Source: Synergistaceae bacterium UBA5560 (GTDB lineage: Bacteria > Synergistota > Synergistia > Synergistales > Aminiphilaceae). Taken from it: DNA of 55,186 nucleotides. Below are positions 17,015 through 25,293 of this stretch, in pieces; within the stretch, counting starts at the first letter, position 1, and the number at the start of each line of letters is the position of its first letter. The DNA is taken from NCBI GenBank assembly GCA_002425685.1, contig DIMS01000084.1:7015-62200 (forward strand), given 5' to 3'. A model generated the notes under the pieces. It saw nothing but the letters and a program-made list of their open reading frames with translations. It was not told the DNA's origin and made no database searches. A program made the translations under genes and the position numbers.

Positions 17015-18267
17015 GAGGGATCTCCCCGCTCCTCCGTACATCCGTCGCGCCTCGAAAATCCCCGGGGAAGACGCTCCCCCGGCAAGGTTTTTCCGCTTTC
17101 GCCGTGGCGGGCATTCCGGACGATGGTGGGAATGTCCACGGATGCACCTTGTCCTTTCGCCCCGTCGGTGCGGGGAAAGAGCAGTCCGTCGTCCGGGGGA
17201 CCCTGCAGGTCCGTCTCCTCCAGTTCGATACGGCGGCGCTCCCGCCCTCCCCGGTGAGATTCCGCAAGTTTTCCGGAGGAACGCTCCTTGCCCCCTGGCA
17301 CGAACCCTGCGGCAATGACCGTGATGTGCACCATCCCCTCCAGAGAGGGATCCAGCACATGCCCCCAGGAGATGCTCGCATCCTCGTCGGCGTACTCGGC
17401 CACGACCTGGGCGGCCTGGTTCACCTCCCAGAGGCTGATGTCGGGACCGCTGGCGATGTTGAAGAGAATGCCCTTCGCGCCGGAGGCGGGAGTCTCCATG
17501 AGAGGACTGCTGACGGCCATGCGCGCGGCCTGGACGGTCCGCTCGGGCCCTTTTCCGGTCCCGATGCCCATAACGGCCGATCCGGCACCGGAGAGCACGG
17601 TCCGCACGTCCGCGAAATCCACGTTGACCAGTCCGGGGCGGAGAATGAGGTCGGTGATCCCCGCGACAGCTTGGCGGAGCACTTCATCCACCAGGCGAAA
17701 CGCGTCGGAGAGAGGGGTCTTCTTGTCCACGAGTTCGAGAACGCGGTCGTTGGGAATGACGATGAGGGCATCCACTTTTTCCCGGAGCTTCTCGATCCCC
17801 TCGGCGGCGTTCTGAGTCCGGCGGCGTCCCTCGAAGGTGAACGGGCGCGTCACCACACCCACAACGAGGGCACCCCGCTCCCGGGCGATCTCCGCCACGA
17901 CGGGGCTGGCCCCGGTTCCCGTGCCGCCCCCCATGCCTGCGGTGACGAACACCATATCCGCTCCGGCAAGTGCCTCGGAAATCTCCCGAACGGATTCCCG
18001 CGCCGACTGAAAACCGATTTCGGGATTGGCGCCCGCTCCAAGCCCCCGAGTGAGCTTCTGCCCGAGAGGAATTTTGATCGATGCCTCGGAACGCTCCAGA
18101 TGGGGCATGTCGGTGTTTGCCGCGAGGAATTCCACACCCGTCACGCCGCTTCGGACGATGTGGTTGAGCGCGTTGGTACCGCCACCGCCCACGCCCACGA
18201 CCTTGATGACCTCCCGATAGGGACGGTGCATCCGTTCCATTTCGAAGGCATCGAGCGCATCTCCCAT
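17011..18267 (-). CDS. ftsZ: Cell division GTPase FtsZ
   Basis: Tubulin homologue that forms the division ring. The 418-residue protein has IKVVGVGGGGTNALNH at the N-terminus, the tubulin signature GGGTGTGASPV, the GTP-contact region RPFTFEGRRR and the T7-loop NVDFADVRTVLSG. After a variable linker, the partner-binding peptide VDIPTIVRNA is present, but 30 or more further residues follow it, whereas it normally ends the protein. ATG at 18267 has GGGGGGAG eight bases before it; the GTG at 18276 has none. The gene stands outside the usual dcw cluster: no ftsA, ftsQ or mur genes are adjacent. It is co-transcribed with the cupin downstream. A TACAAT element at 18310-18315 (minus strand) could serve as its -10. 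Confidence 0.97.
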   Translation of the reverse strand: MGDALDAFEMERMHRPYREVIKVVGVGGGGTNALNHIVRSGVTGVEFLAANTDMPHLERSEASIKIPLGQKLTRGLGAGANPEIGFQSARESVREISEALAGADMVFVTAGMGGGTGTGASPVVAEIARERGALVVGVVTRPFTFEGRRRTQNAAEGIEKLREKVDALIVIPNDRVLELVDKKTPLSDAFRLVDEVLRQAVAGITDLILRPGLVNVDFADVRTVLSGAGSAVMGIGTGKGPERTVQAARMAVSSPLMETPASGAKGILFNIASGPDISLWEVNQAAQVVAEYADEDASISWGHVLDPSLEGMVHITVIAAGFVPGGKERSSGKLAESHRGGRERRRIELEETDLQGPPDDGLLFPRTDGAKGQGASVDIPTIVRNARHGESGKTLPGERLPRGFSRRDGCTEERGDPS

Positions 18268-18458
18268 GGCTTCCACTCCCCCCGGTTCCTGGTGCGTTCA
18301 TGCCTCCCTATTGTAACGCCTGAAGCAAAAAAGCGGAGCGGTCTCAAAAGGAGCAAAGATGACGATTTCGTCCCTGTTCGCATGATCCGAAAGAACCACA
18401 GACGACACTACCTCGCGCCACATACGGCATCTCCGGAATGATAAAGAGGGCGTTCCGA

Positions 18459-18839
18459 TCACGCCGGATTCTTTCCGACCCCTCCGGAGAGTTTCTCCTC
18501 GTAAAAACCGATCTTCTTCTCGATGTTCGCCAGGTTCGCCTCCCACCGTTTTTTTTCTTCGAGAACACGCCGACGGTGCTGCCGAAGAATGCCCAAGCGC
18601 TGGGACAGGGTGTGTTCTCCCTCGTAGCGGAGGGTCGCATACTCCCTGATATTCCTGATGGGCATTCCCGTTTCCTTCAGTTTCCTGATGAAACGGATCC
18701 AGTCCAGATCCTCCGGGACGTACATCCGTCTTCCACGGGTATCGCGCCGGACGATGAGAAGCCGTTCCTTCTCGTAGTAACGGAGCGTATGAACGCTGAC
18801 GGCGGAGAGCGCCGAAAATTCCCCGATGGAATAGGACAT
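18459..18839 (-). CDS. MerR-family transcriptional regulator
   Basis: MerR regulator of 126 residues. The N-terminal winged helix-turn-helix reads SIGEFSALSAVSVHTLRYYE and the second helix pair MYVPEDLDWIRFIRKLKETG, followed by a long dimerisation coiled coil ending near residue 118. There is no C-terminal effector domain and no metal-binding cysteine, so it belongs to the short, non-metal group often found beside oxidoreductase or carboxymuconolactone-decarboxylase genes. ATG at 18839 has GGGAGG upstream. It is divergent from the decarboxylase-family gene, with a typical MerR-type promoter between them. Confidence 0.9.
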   Translation of the reverse strand: MSYSIGEFSALSAVSVHTLRYYEKERLLIVRRDTRGRRMYVPEDLDWIRFIRKLKETGMPIRNIREYATLRYEGEHTLSQRLGILRQHRRRVLEEKKRWEANLANIEKKIGFYEEKLSGGVGKNPA

Positions 18840-18861
18840 CGATTCCTCCCGACCCGGCCAC

Positions 18862-18892
18862 TTGACCTGGAGTCCACTCGAACATCTATGCT
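18862..18892 (+). promoter_or_regulatory. MerR-type promoter with 19-base spacer and internal operator
   Basis: TTGACC (18862-18867) and TATGCT (18887-18892) are separated by 19 bases, the stretched spacing that MerR regulators correct by DNA distortion. The spacer contains the dyad TGGAGT-CC-ACTCGA (18868-18881, one mismatch). It lies between the divergent MerR gene and the decarboxylase-family gene, so it probably controls both. Confidence 0.7.
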
Positions 18893-18926
18893 TCGCACTA
18901 TACCGCAACCGAAAGGAGAGAGGCAA

Positions 18927-19403
18927 ATGGACGAAAGTCGTTTCGACCGGGGCATGAAAAAACTTCTGGAGGTGGACGGTGAAGGCGGAGAGCGGGTCAT
19001 GCAGTCCCTGAAGGACATCGCTCCGGATCTGGCCACCTTCATCGTGGAGTTCGCCTTTGGCGACATCTATTCCAGAAAAGGGCTCTCCTTGCGGGAAAGG
19101 GAGCTGATCACCACGAGCAGTCTGCTCACGGCGGGGGGATGCGAACCGCAGTTGGAAGTGCACATCAACGGCGCGCTGAACGTGGGCATCTCACCGGAGG
19201 AACTCGTCGAAGCCTTTCTGCAGTGCATTCCTTACACGGGATTTCCGAGAGTGCTTAACGCCATCTTCCTGGCCAAAAAGGTTTTCGCCCGCCGGGGGCT
19301 CCATATTCAGGCGACGTCAGAACGCGGGATCTCATGCGCGGAACCGGAGGTGCACCGAAACGCCCCTGTGAATGGGGAAACACCGATTTGTTCAGCTCCC
19401 TGA
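18927..19403 (+). CDS. Carboxymuconolactone decarboxylase family protein
   Basis: Small all-helical protein of 158 residues of the CMD/AhpD fold. The family stretch is LSLRERELITTSSLLTAGG followed by EVHINGALNVGISPEELVE. Only one cysteine is present in the active region (GGCEPQ), so the CxxC of AhpD-type peroxidases is absent and a peroxidase role is unlikely; the true substrate is unknown. A tail of about 25 residues after the domain has no similarity I recognise. ATG at 18927 has AAAGGAGAGAGG upstream. Divergent from and probably activated by the MerR regulator. Confidence 0.85.
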   Translation: MDESRFDRGMKKLLEVDGEGGERVMQSLKDIAPDLATFIVEFAFGDIYSRKGLSLRERELITTSSLLTAGGCEPQLEVHINGALNVGISPEELVEAFLQCIPYTGFPRVLNAIFLAKKVFARRGLHIQATSERGISCAEPEVHRNAPVNGETPICSAP

Positions 19404-19523
19404 GCTTGCTCCGGAGCGGACACGCCCCCACGGATGGGGGAACACCACACGCTCTGCCGGTGCGGAACGGAGCACGCGCCGTCCCGGTTCCCGGCACCGA
19501 CATTCCGGAGATGCCGAACATAC

Positions 19524-19561
19524 CCGGAAAGGCCGAAAAAAGACATCTTCGGCCTTTCCGG
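19524..19561. terminator. Strong hairpin between convergent genes
   Basis: CCGGAAAGGCCGAA (19524-19537) and TTCGGCCTTTCCGG (19548-19561) form a perfect 14-bp stem with a 10-base loop. It is between the decarboxylase-family gene and the acylphosphatase. No T-run follows, but placement suggests a bidirectional terminator. Confidence 0.65.
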
Positions 19562-19632
19562 AGGGATGTCACCCACATATCGCCGTCATCAAACGGAAGG
19601 CACGCCGGGAAAACCCGTGAAGCCTCCAAGGA

Positions 19633-19908
19633 CTACCGAATCTCGAACTCCCCGAGAACCGTTCCTGGAGTTTCCCATCGTTCCTCCACATCCAGGACGA
19701 TAGCCCTCCGAACACGGAGGGCGCACCATTCGCGCATTGCAATCAGGTCTTCCCGTGCTCCCTGAAGGAGCACCTCCACCCGTCCGTCGGGCAGATTTCG
19801 CACCCAACCGCGCAGACCACGCCGATTCGCCTCCGTGAAGACCTGAAAGCGACAGCCCACTCCCTGCACCCGCCCCGAGAGCCACAGATGAAGCTGTTTC
19901 CACTCCAC
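19633..19908 (-). CDS. Acylphosphatase
   Basis: Hydrolyses carboxyl-phosphate bonds such as acetyl phosphate or carbamoyl phosphate. The 91-residue protein has normal length and the signature LSGRVQGVGCRFQVFTEA with the phosphate-binding R20, plus GWVRNLPDGRVEV with the catalytic N38. GTG at 19908 has GGAGGG seven bases upstream and gives the family length; a GTG at 19932 would add eight residues. It stands alone, transcribed toward the hairpin at 19524. Confidence 0.92.
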   Translation of the reverse strand: MEWKQLHLWLSGRVQGVGCRFQVFTEANRRGLRGWVRNLPDGRVEVLLQGAREDLIAMREWCALRVRRAIVLDVEERWETPGTVLGEFEIR

Positions 19909-20016
19909 GGCGCTTCCCTCCCTTCGGCGCACTCCCTTTTCTCTCGTTTCCTCATGATATACTCGGTTTCAGCTTTTTGTGCGCGTCAGGCGTGCATCTT
20001 CGGAGGTGGCTGTACC

Positions 20017-21372
20017 ATGCGGATCGCCGTCATCGGCGCAGGCCCGACGGGCCTCGCCGCCGCCTACGCGCTCTCCGGAAGGGGAGCGCACGTGGTGGTC
20101 TTCGAGAGTGCCTCCGTCTCCGGGGGAATGGCCAGGACCGTCACCGCGGGAGAAGAGCGCATCGAGGCCTTCTACCATCACATCTTCACCAGCGACGAGG
20201 CCCTGGTTTCCCTTGCGGAGGAAATCGGCCTGGGAGACCGTCTGGAGTGGCTCCCGCCTCGAAATGCTCTGTACAGCGGAGAGAGGCTTTACCCCTTCAC
20301 GACACCGGGGGATCTTCTTCGGCTCGGTGCCCTTCCCCTGATGGACAGGATCCGTCTGGGGCTCTTCGTTCTCGCCGCACGGCGAGCCCGTTCCTGGGAA
20401 CATCTGGAGGAGCGGACCGCCCGGGAATGGGCCGTGGAGACCGGCGGGAAACGGGTCTACGAGACGATCTGGAAACCTCTTCTCGCCTCCAAGTTCGGCG
20501 ACTACGCCGATCAGGTAGGCGCCACCTGGCTCTGGAACAAGACCAAACTCCGGGGATCCACCCGGGGAAAGGGACAGGGCCGTGAAATCCTCGGCTATTT
20601 CCGGGGAAGTTTCGGCGTACTCTACGATACGCTCACCGCACGCATCCGCGCCGCGGGAGGCGAGGTACGCCTGAACACCCCGGTCCTCACGATCCGTTCC
20701 CTTTCCGCAACCCCGCAGGAAGAAGGAATGCTTCTGATAAGAACCCCCGAAGGAGAAGAACCCTTCTCCAAGGTTCTCGTCACCACCGCTCCGGCGGAAC
20801 TGGCCCGAATGGCACCCCAGCTTCCCGAGGGGTTTCGGGAACAACTCACGGACATCCCTCACCAGGCGAACCTTTGCGCCCTGCTGGAACTCTCCCGCCC
20901 TCTCTCGCCCTACTACTGGATCACCGTCGCGGATGAGGAGTTCCCCTTCGTGGCCCTCATCGAGCACACGAACCTGCTTCCTCCGGCCCGGTACGGCTCC
21001 TCCGTGGTCTATCTCTCCCGCTATCTCTCCCCTTCGGCACCTCTCTTCCGGGCGGACGACGAGACCGTGGCGGCAGTGTTCCTCGACGGTCTCTCCCGTC
21101 TCGCCAAGACCGTCGAGCGCACCTCGCCGGGCCGGATGGGGTGGAATCCGTCCTTTCTGAAACGGATCCGCATCTTCCGGGCTGACTCGGCCCAGCATGT
21201 GGCGACCAGGGGATACGGAAAGCGAATTCCTCCCCACCGCACACCCATTCCCAATCTCTATCTGAACTGCATGGCCCAGATCTACCCCGAGGACCGTGGC
21301 CAGAACTACGCCATCGAGCAGGGGCTCCGTTCCCCCGAGATCCTGGACTTTTCGGGGAGGAGCGCGCCGTGA
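20017..21372 (+). CDS. FAD-dependent amine-oxidase-like oxidoreductase
   Basis: Flavoprotein of the amine oxidase/protoporphyrinogen oxidase/UDP-galactopyranose mutase superfamily, 451 residues. The N-terminus has the dinucleotide fold RIAVIGAGPTGLAAAYAL and FESASVSGGMARTV; the C-terminus has the FAD-contacting LYLNCMAQIYPEDRGQNYA. The family covers desaturases and mutases, and the reaction is not determined here. ATG at 20017 has GGAGGTGG at 20002-20009. Its stop overlaps the start of the DUF2298 gene as GTGA, which points to a shared role in glycan or lipid-sugar metabolism. Confidence 0.85.
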   Translation: MRIAVIGAGPTGLAAAYALSGRGAHVVVFESASVSGGMARTVTAGEERIEAFYHHIFTSDEALVSLAEEIGLGDRLEWLPPRNALYSGERLYPFTTPGDLLRLGALPLMDRIRLGLFVLAARRARSWEHLEERTAREWAVETGGKRVYETIWKPLLASKFGDYADQVGATWLWNKTKLRGSTRGKGQGREILGYFRGSFGVLYDTLTARIRAAGGEVRLNTPVLTIRSLSATPQEEGMLLIRTPEGEEPFSKVLVTTAPAELARMAPQLPEGFREQLTDIPHQANLCALLELSRPLSPYYWITVADEEFPFVALIEHTNLLPPARYGSSVVYLSRYLSPSAPLFRADDETVAAVFLDGLSRLAKTVERTSPGRMGWNPSFLKRIRIFRADSAQHVATRGYGKRIPPHRTPIPNLYLNCMAQIYPEDRGQNYAIEQGLRSPEILDFSGRSAP

Positions 21373-23714
21373 TCGACTACGCTCCCCATCTTTTCCGGCA
21401 GGGGATCGTCTTTCTCGAATCCCCCTTCCTCCTCCTCGCACTCCAATGGTGGGCGGCACTCCTTTTCCTGACCCTCGCCGCGGCACCTTTCGCCCGACGC
21501 CTTCTTCCCGTCTTCCGGGACGGTGCGTGGCCCTTCGCCAAGGCCCTGGGTGTTCTTTTCGCCGGCTACCTGAGCTGGCTTGCCGCGGCGCTCGGAATCG
21601 CCCCCTTCGGCCGCACCTCCGTCCTGGGGAGTACGGCTCTCGTCGCGCTGTGCGGGGCGCTGTTCCTCCTGTGGCAACGCGGCCGACGCAATGAAACTCC
21701 GGAACACATCGCGAAGACGGTTGTTTCGGCAAGCGATGGGGAAAAAGCGGTTTCCTGGAAACAAATTCTCTTTTCAGAACTGCTCTTTCTCGCGGCCTTT
21801 CTTTTCTGGGCTTGGGTTCGGGGATTCCAGCCCTCCATCCACGGCCTGGAAAAGTTCATGGATTTTGGCTTCGTGAACGCCGCTCTCCGAAGCGGCACCA
21901 TGCCCCCCACGGACATGTGGCTTGCGGGAGAGCCCATCAACTACTACTATTTCGGACATTACCTCTGCGCCTTCCTCACCACTCTCACGGGAATGGCGCC
22001 TCAGGTGGCCTACAACCTCATGCTCGCGACGCTCTTCGGCCAGACCGTCACGCTCGCCTTCTCCCTCGGATGGACCGCCGTCTCCCTGGTACGGCGTTCC
22101 CGTTTCGTCCGCTCCTCCGTAGCAACGGACAAGAGTGCGTTCCTGAGAAACCTTGCCGCAGGAACCATCGCGGCTCTCCTCGTCGCCTGCGGAGGCAACC
22201 TTCACGGCTTCGTCCACGGACATGCCCTTCCCTTTCTCAAAAACCAGGGAGTGTACTCGGGCCCAACCAAGAGCTACTGGTATCCCGACGCGACCAGGTA
22301 TATCGGGTATTTCCCTCCCGCCAAAGATAAGACCATTCACGAATTTCCCCTCTACTCCTTCGTGGTGGCGGATCTGCACGGACACGTGTCGGACATTCCC
22401 GTGACGCTTACTTCACTGGGAGTCCTCCTCACCACGGCGGCACGGGGGCCTTCGGCGGACCGGCTCGCCCTGGGAGGATTTCTCGTGGGGATCATGCAGA
22501 TGACGAACTCCTGGGATTTCCCCGTGCACACGGCGCTCTTCGGCGGCATCACCTTCGTCTGGCTCTGGCGACGGAAGGGGCGGTTCTTCCGCGCCCTCGC
22601 GGGGGGTACGGGAGCACTCCTCGCCACGGGAGCGCTGTCGCTCCTGGTGGCACTGCCGTTTTTGCTCCGTTTCCAGAGTTTCGTGAAGGGAATTTTTCCC
22701 GTTCTGTCCCGGTCGCTGCCCTGGCAGCTCCTCGTCCTGTGGGGAGACAAACTCCTCACGGCAACTCTCTTTCTGGGCTTCGTCTTCTTCCTCCTGGGGC
22801 GTTGCCTGAAACGGCGGGGACCCGGAAGAGGGTTCGTCCTCTGGTGGCGTGCCCTCTCGCCGGGAGATCTCTTCGCGGGGGCGCTCTGCCTGGCGGGGAT
22901 CGGTCTGGTGGCCATTCCGGAACTGGTGTACGTGAAGGACATCTACGGCGCGGACTACCATCGGGCGAACACCATGTTCAAGCTCGGCTACCAAGCCTTC
23001 ATCCTCTGGGGAATCGCCTCGGGATACGTCATGGTACGCCTCGCGGAGCTGCCCCGAAGGCTTTTGTTCCGCAAGGGACTCGCCGTGTTCTTCTATTTCG
23101 TGGTGCTTCTTCCCCTGCTCTATTTTCCGAAGGCCGTGGGCACCTACTACCCCGCCAGGGAAGCCTGGAAAGGGCTGGACGGTCTGGATTTCATGAATTT
23201 CCGCGCCAAGGACGACCGGGCCGCCATCGCCTGGTTCAACGAAACCGTGACGGGACAGGTTCCTCTTCTGGAGGCGGACGGGGAGAGCTACAGCGATTTC
23301 GGGCGCATCTCCATGGCCACGGGGCTCCCCACCATCCTTGGATGGCACGCCCACGAATGGCTCTGGCGGAACGACGCGAACCTTCCGAACCGTCGTTCCC
23401 GGGAGGTCCGCGCCATCTACGAGGCGCCGAAGGGCGGGGAAGCCCAGGAGCTTCTTTCCCGCTACGGCATTCGCTACATTGTGGTGGGTGCGGCAGAGCG
23501 GAAGCGTTTCCCCAGGCTCGACGAGGATGGACTCGCCGCTCTTGGAAACGCGGTCTTCCGAAGCGGCGACCTCGTGGTCATCGAGATCGTCGGCGAAACC
23601 GCCTCCTCGGCGGAACAAGGAGGGGCCGCGTCGCCCTCCGCGGAGGAGCGGAAGGAGGCTGCGTCCCCTTCCGCCTCGGAAGGGCGGGAGACGGAAGAAG
23701 CGACGCCGCATTGA
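21369..23714 (+). CDS. DUF2298 (Chlor_Arch_YYY) polytopic membrane protein
   Basis: Large membrane protein of 781 residues with about 12-14 predicted helices and a family signature NYYYFGHYLCAFLTTLTG. DUF2298 proteins resemble GT-C membrane glycosyltransferases in layout, with a soluble domain after the helices (here about 615-745); the activity is not established. VADLHGHVSD and TNSWDFPVH are other conserved-looking blocks. The last 35 residues are a low-complexity Ala/Ser/Glu tail with the repeats AASPSAEE and AASPSASE. GTG at 21369 overlaps the FAD oxidoreductase stop by four bases, so the two are translationally coupled. Confidence 0.82.
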   Translation: MIDYAPHLFRQGIVFLESPFLLLALQWWAALLFLTLAAAPFARRLLPVFRDGAWPFAKALGVLFAGYLSWLAAALGIAPFGRTSVLGSTALVALCGALFLLWQRGRRNETPEHIAKTVVSASDGEKAVSWKQILFSELLFLAAFLFWAWVRGFQPSIHGLEKFMDFGFVNAALRSGTMPPTDMWLAGEPINYYYFGHYLCAFLTTLTGMAPQVAYNLMLATLFGQTVTLAFSLGWTAVSLVRRSRFVRSSVATDKSAFLRNLAAGTIAALLVACGGNLHGFVHGHALPFLKNQGVYSGPTKSYWYPDATRYIGYFPPAKDKTIHEFPLYSFVVADLHGHVSDIPVTLTSLGVLLTTAARGPSADRLALGGFLVGIMQMTNSWDFPVHTALFGGITFVWLWRRKGRFFRALAGGTGALLATGALSLLVALPFLLRFQSFVKGIFPVLSRSLPWQLLVLWGDKLLTATLFLGFVFFLLGRCLKRRGPGRGFVLWWRALSPGDLFAGALCLAGIGLVAIPELVYVKDIYGADYHRANTMFKLGYQAFILWGIASGYVMVRLAELPRRLLFRKGLAVFFYFVVLLPLLYFPKAVGTYYPAREAWKGLDGLDFMNFRAKDDRAAIAWFNETVTGQVPLLEADGESYSDFGRISMATGLPTILGWHAHEWLWRNDANLPNRRSREVRAIYEAPKGGEAQELLSRYGIRYIVVGAAERKRFPRLDEDGLAALGNAVFRSGDLVVIEIVGETASSAEQGGAASPSAEERKEAASPSASEGRETEEATPH

Positions 23715-24123
23715 CGGAGCGTTCCGAAGGACACGAGCGCAGAGTCCCTTTGAGGAAACTCTGCTTAAAGGAGTTTGCCTCTCTCGTTTTTAATCGCATC
23801 GCCTTTTTCCGAGGCCGACGTAGCGTTTTTTCAGAGCTTCCTTGAACGTGAAAGTCGCTTTCGCGACACCGCTGCGGTACGGGCGTGCGCCAAGCGCCGG
23901 AGACTGCTGCGGTATGCGCTCGCGAGGAACTTCCGCGATGCTCCCGCCCTTTGCCTCGGAGCGCTCCGCTCCATCCGGTTCCGCGAAAGAGCCTGTCCAT
24001 CGGCACCGCACAGGCACTCCTGGAAAAGTGCGGCTCATCGCCGCAGACGGCCGCCGAACACCATGAAAACCTTTTTGCACAACTTGACGCACACAACTGA
24101 AGAACCCGGGAAAACGCGAACGT
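23715..24123. other. 409-base gap between convergent genes
   Basis: No reading frame here has a ribosome binding site and family similarity. A weak hairpin AAACTC/GAGTTT (23756-23761, 23771-23776) followed by a pyrimidine run ending GTTTTT could end transcription of the DUF2298 operon. The rest shows nothing I can name. Confidence 0.5.
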
Positions 24124-25161
24124 TCAGGCGGGGTAACGCCCATCCCCCCGCCGGAGGTCTCCGTTGTCCCGAAAGGCGCGTTCCTCCATGTTGCCCGTCT
24201 CCGCCACGAGATAGAGGGGGCGCCCCTTCACCTCCTCGATGATCCGGGCGATGTATTCCCCCATGAGGCCGAGCATGATGAGGATCACGCCGTTGAAGAA
24301 GAGGCTCACCACAATGAGGGACGTCCACCCGGGCCAGGTGATGTTCGTGAAGAGCTTCAGGTAGATGTTCACCAGCAGGTAGAGAAAGCTGAGCCCCGAC
24401 AGGGAAAACCCCACCCAGGTGGCGATCTTGAGCGGCATGGTGAAGGCCGTGATGGCATCCATGGCGAGACGGACCATTTTCTTCAGCGGATACTTGGTGA
24501 CTCCCGCGAAGCGTTCCTCCCGCTCGTATTCGATGAAGGTCTGGCGGAAGCCCATCCAGCTCACCAGCCCCCGCATGTACCGGCACCGCTCGTTCACGTT
24601 CTCCAGGAGAATGCGGCAGATGCGCCGGTCGAGAAGCCGGAAGTCCCCTGCATCCACGGGAATGTCCTGGTTCGCCATGGCACGGAGGAAGCGGTAGAAA
24701 ACCGCGGCGGTGATCTTTTTGAAGGCAGTCTCCCCCCTGCGCTTGGTGCGCTTTCCGTAGACCACCTCGTAGCCTTCCTTCCATTTCGCCACCATGCGAG
24801 GGATCAGCTCCGGCGGGTCCTGGAGGTCCGCGTCGATGATCACCACCGCCTTGCCGGCGGAAGCGTCCACGCCGGCAGTGATGGCCGCCTGGTGCCCGAA
24901 GTTCCGGGAGAAGCCGATGAATCGCACGTTGGGGTCCCGTGTCGCGAGTTCCCGAAGAATGGCCCTGGTGGCATCCCGGCTGCCGTCGTCCACAAAGACG
25001 AGTTCGTAGCGCTCCTCCATGCCGGAAAGGACCTTCGAAAGACGCCGGTAGCTCTCCAGAAGCACTTCCTGTTCGTTGTAGACGGGTACGACCACGGAAA
25101 GGTCGATGTCCGAGGCCGTCTCCGCCTCGGACCGCCCGCTTCTGTCCTGGATCCGTGCCAT
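24124..25161 (-). CDS. Polyprenyl-phosphate-type glycosyltransferase, GT2 (DPM1/GtrB/ArnC-like)
   Basis: Probably transfers a sugar from a nucleotide donor to polyprenyl phosphate at the inner face of the membrane. The 345-residue protein has LSVVVPVYNEQEVL (21-34), LVFVDDGSRDAT (54-65) and the metal site IIDADLQDPPELI (108-120), then two C-terminal membrane helices (about 240-265 and 275-305), the layout of the GtrB/ArnC group. ATG at 25161 has GGAGG seven bases upstream; two earlier Met codons lack proper spacing. It is the last gene of a minus-strand set with the 708-residue membrane protein and a second GT2. Confidence 0.9.
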   Translation of the reverse strand: MARIQDRSGRSEAETASDIDLSVVVPVYNEQEVLLESYRRLSKVLSGMEERYELVFVDDGSRDATRAILRELATRDPNVRFIGFSRNFGHQAAITAGVDASAGKAVVIIDADLQDPPELIPRMVAKWKEGYEVVYGKRTKRRGETAFKKITAAVFYRFLRAMANQDIPVDAGDFRLLDRRICRILLENVNERCRYMRGLVSWMGFRQTFIEYEREERFAGVTKYPLKKMVRLAMDAITAFTMPLKIATWVGFSLSGLSFLYLLVNIYLKLFTNITWPGWTSLIVVSLFFNGVILIMLGLMGEYIARIIEEVKGRPLYLVAETGNMEERAFRDNGDLRRGDGRYPA

Positions 25162-25293
25162 GTTCATTCCTCCCTGGTCCTCGATTTTCCGCCGTCGGCC
25201 CGGCAGAAAAGGGCGTCCCGGGACACGTCGCCTCCCCGGAGAAAGCGACCGTGGCCCTCTTCCCACACCCTTTCTCCGTCCCCATCTCCTTTG

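Noticed and set aside
18301..18303. ATG with GGGAGG just before ftsZ
   Set aside because: Spacing from the purine run is only one base and the frame differs from ftsZ; its translation has no family similarity.
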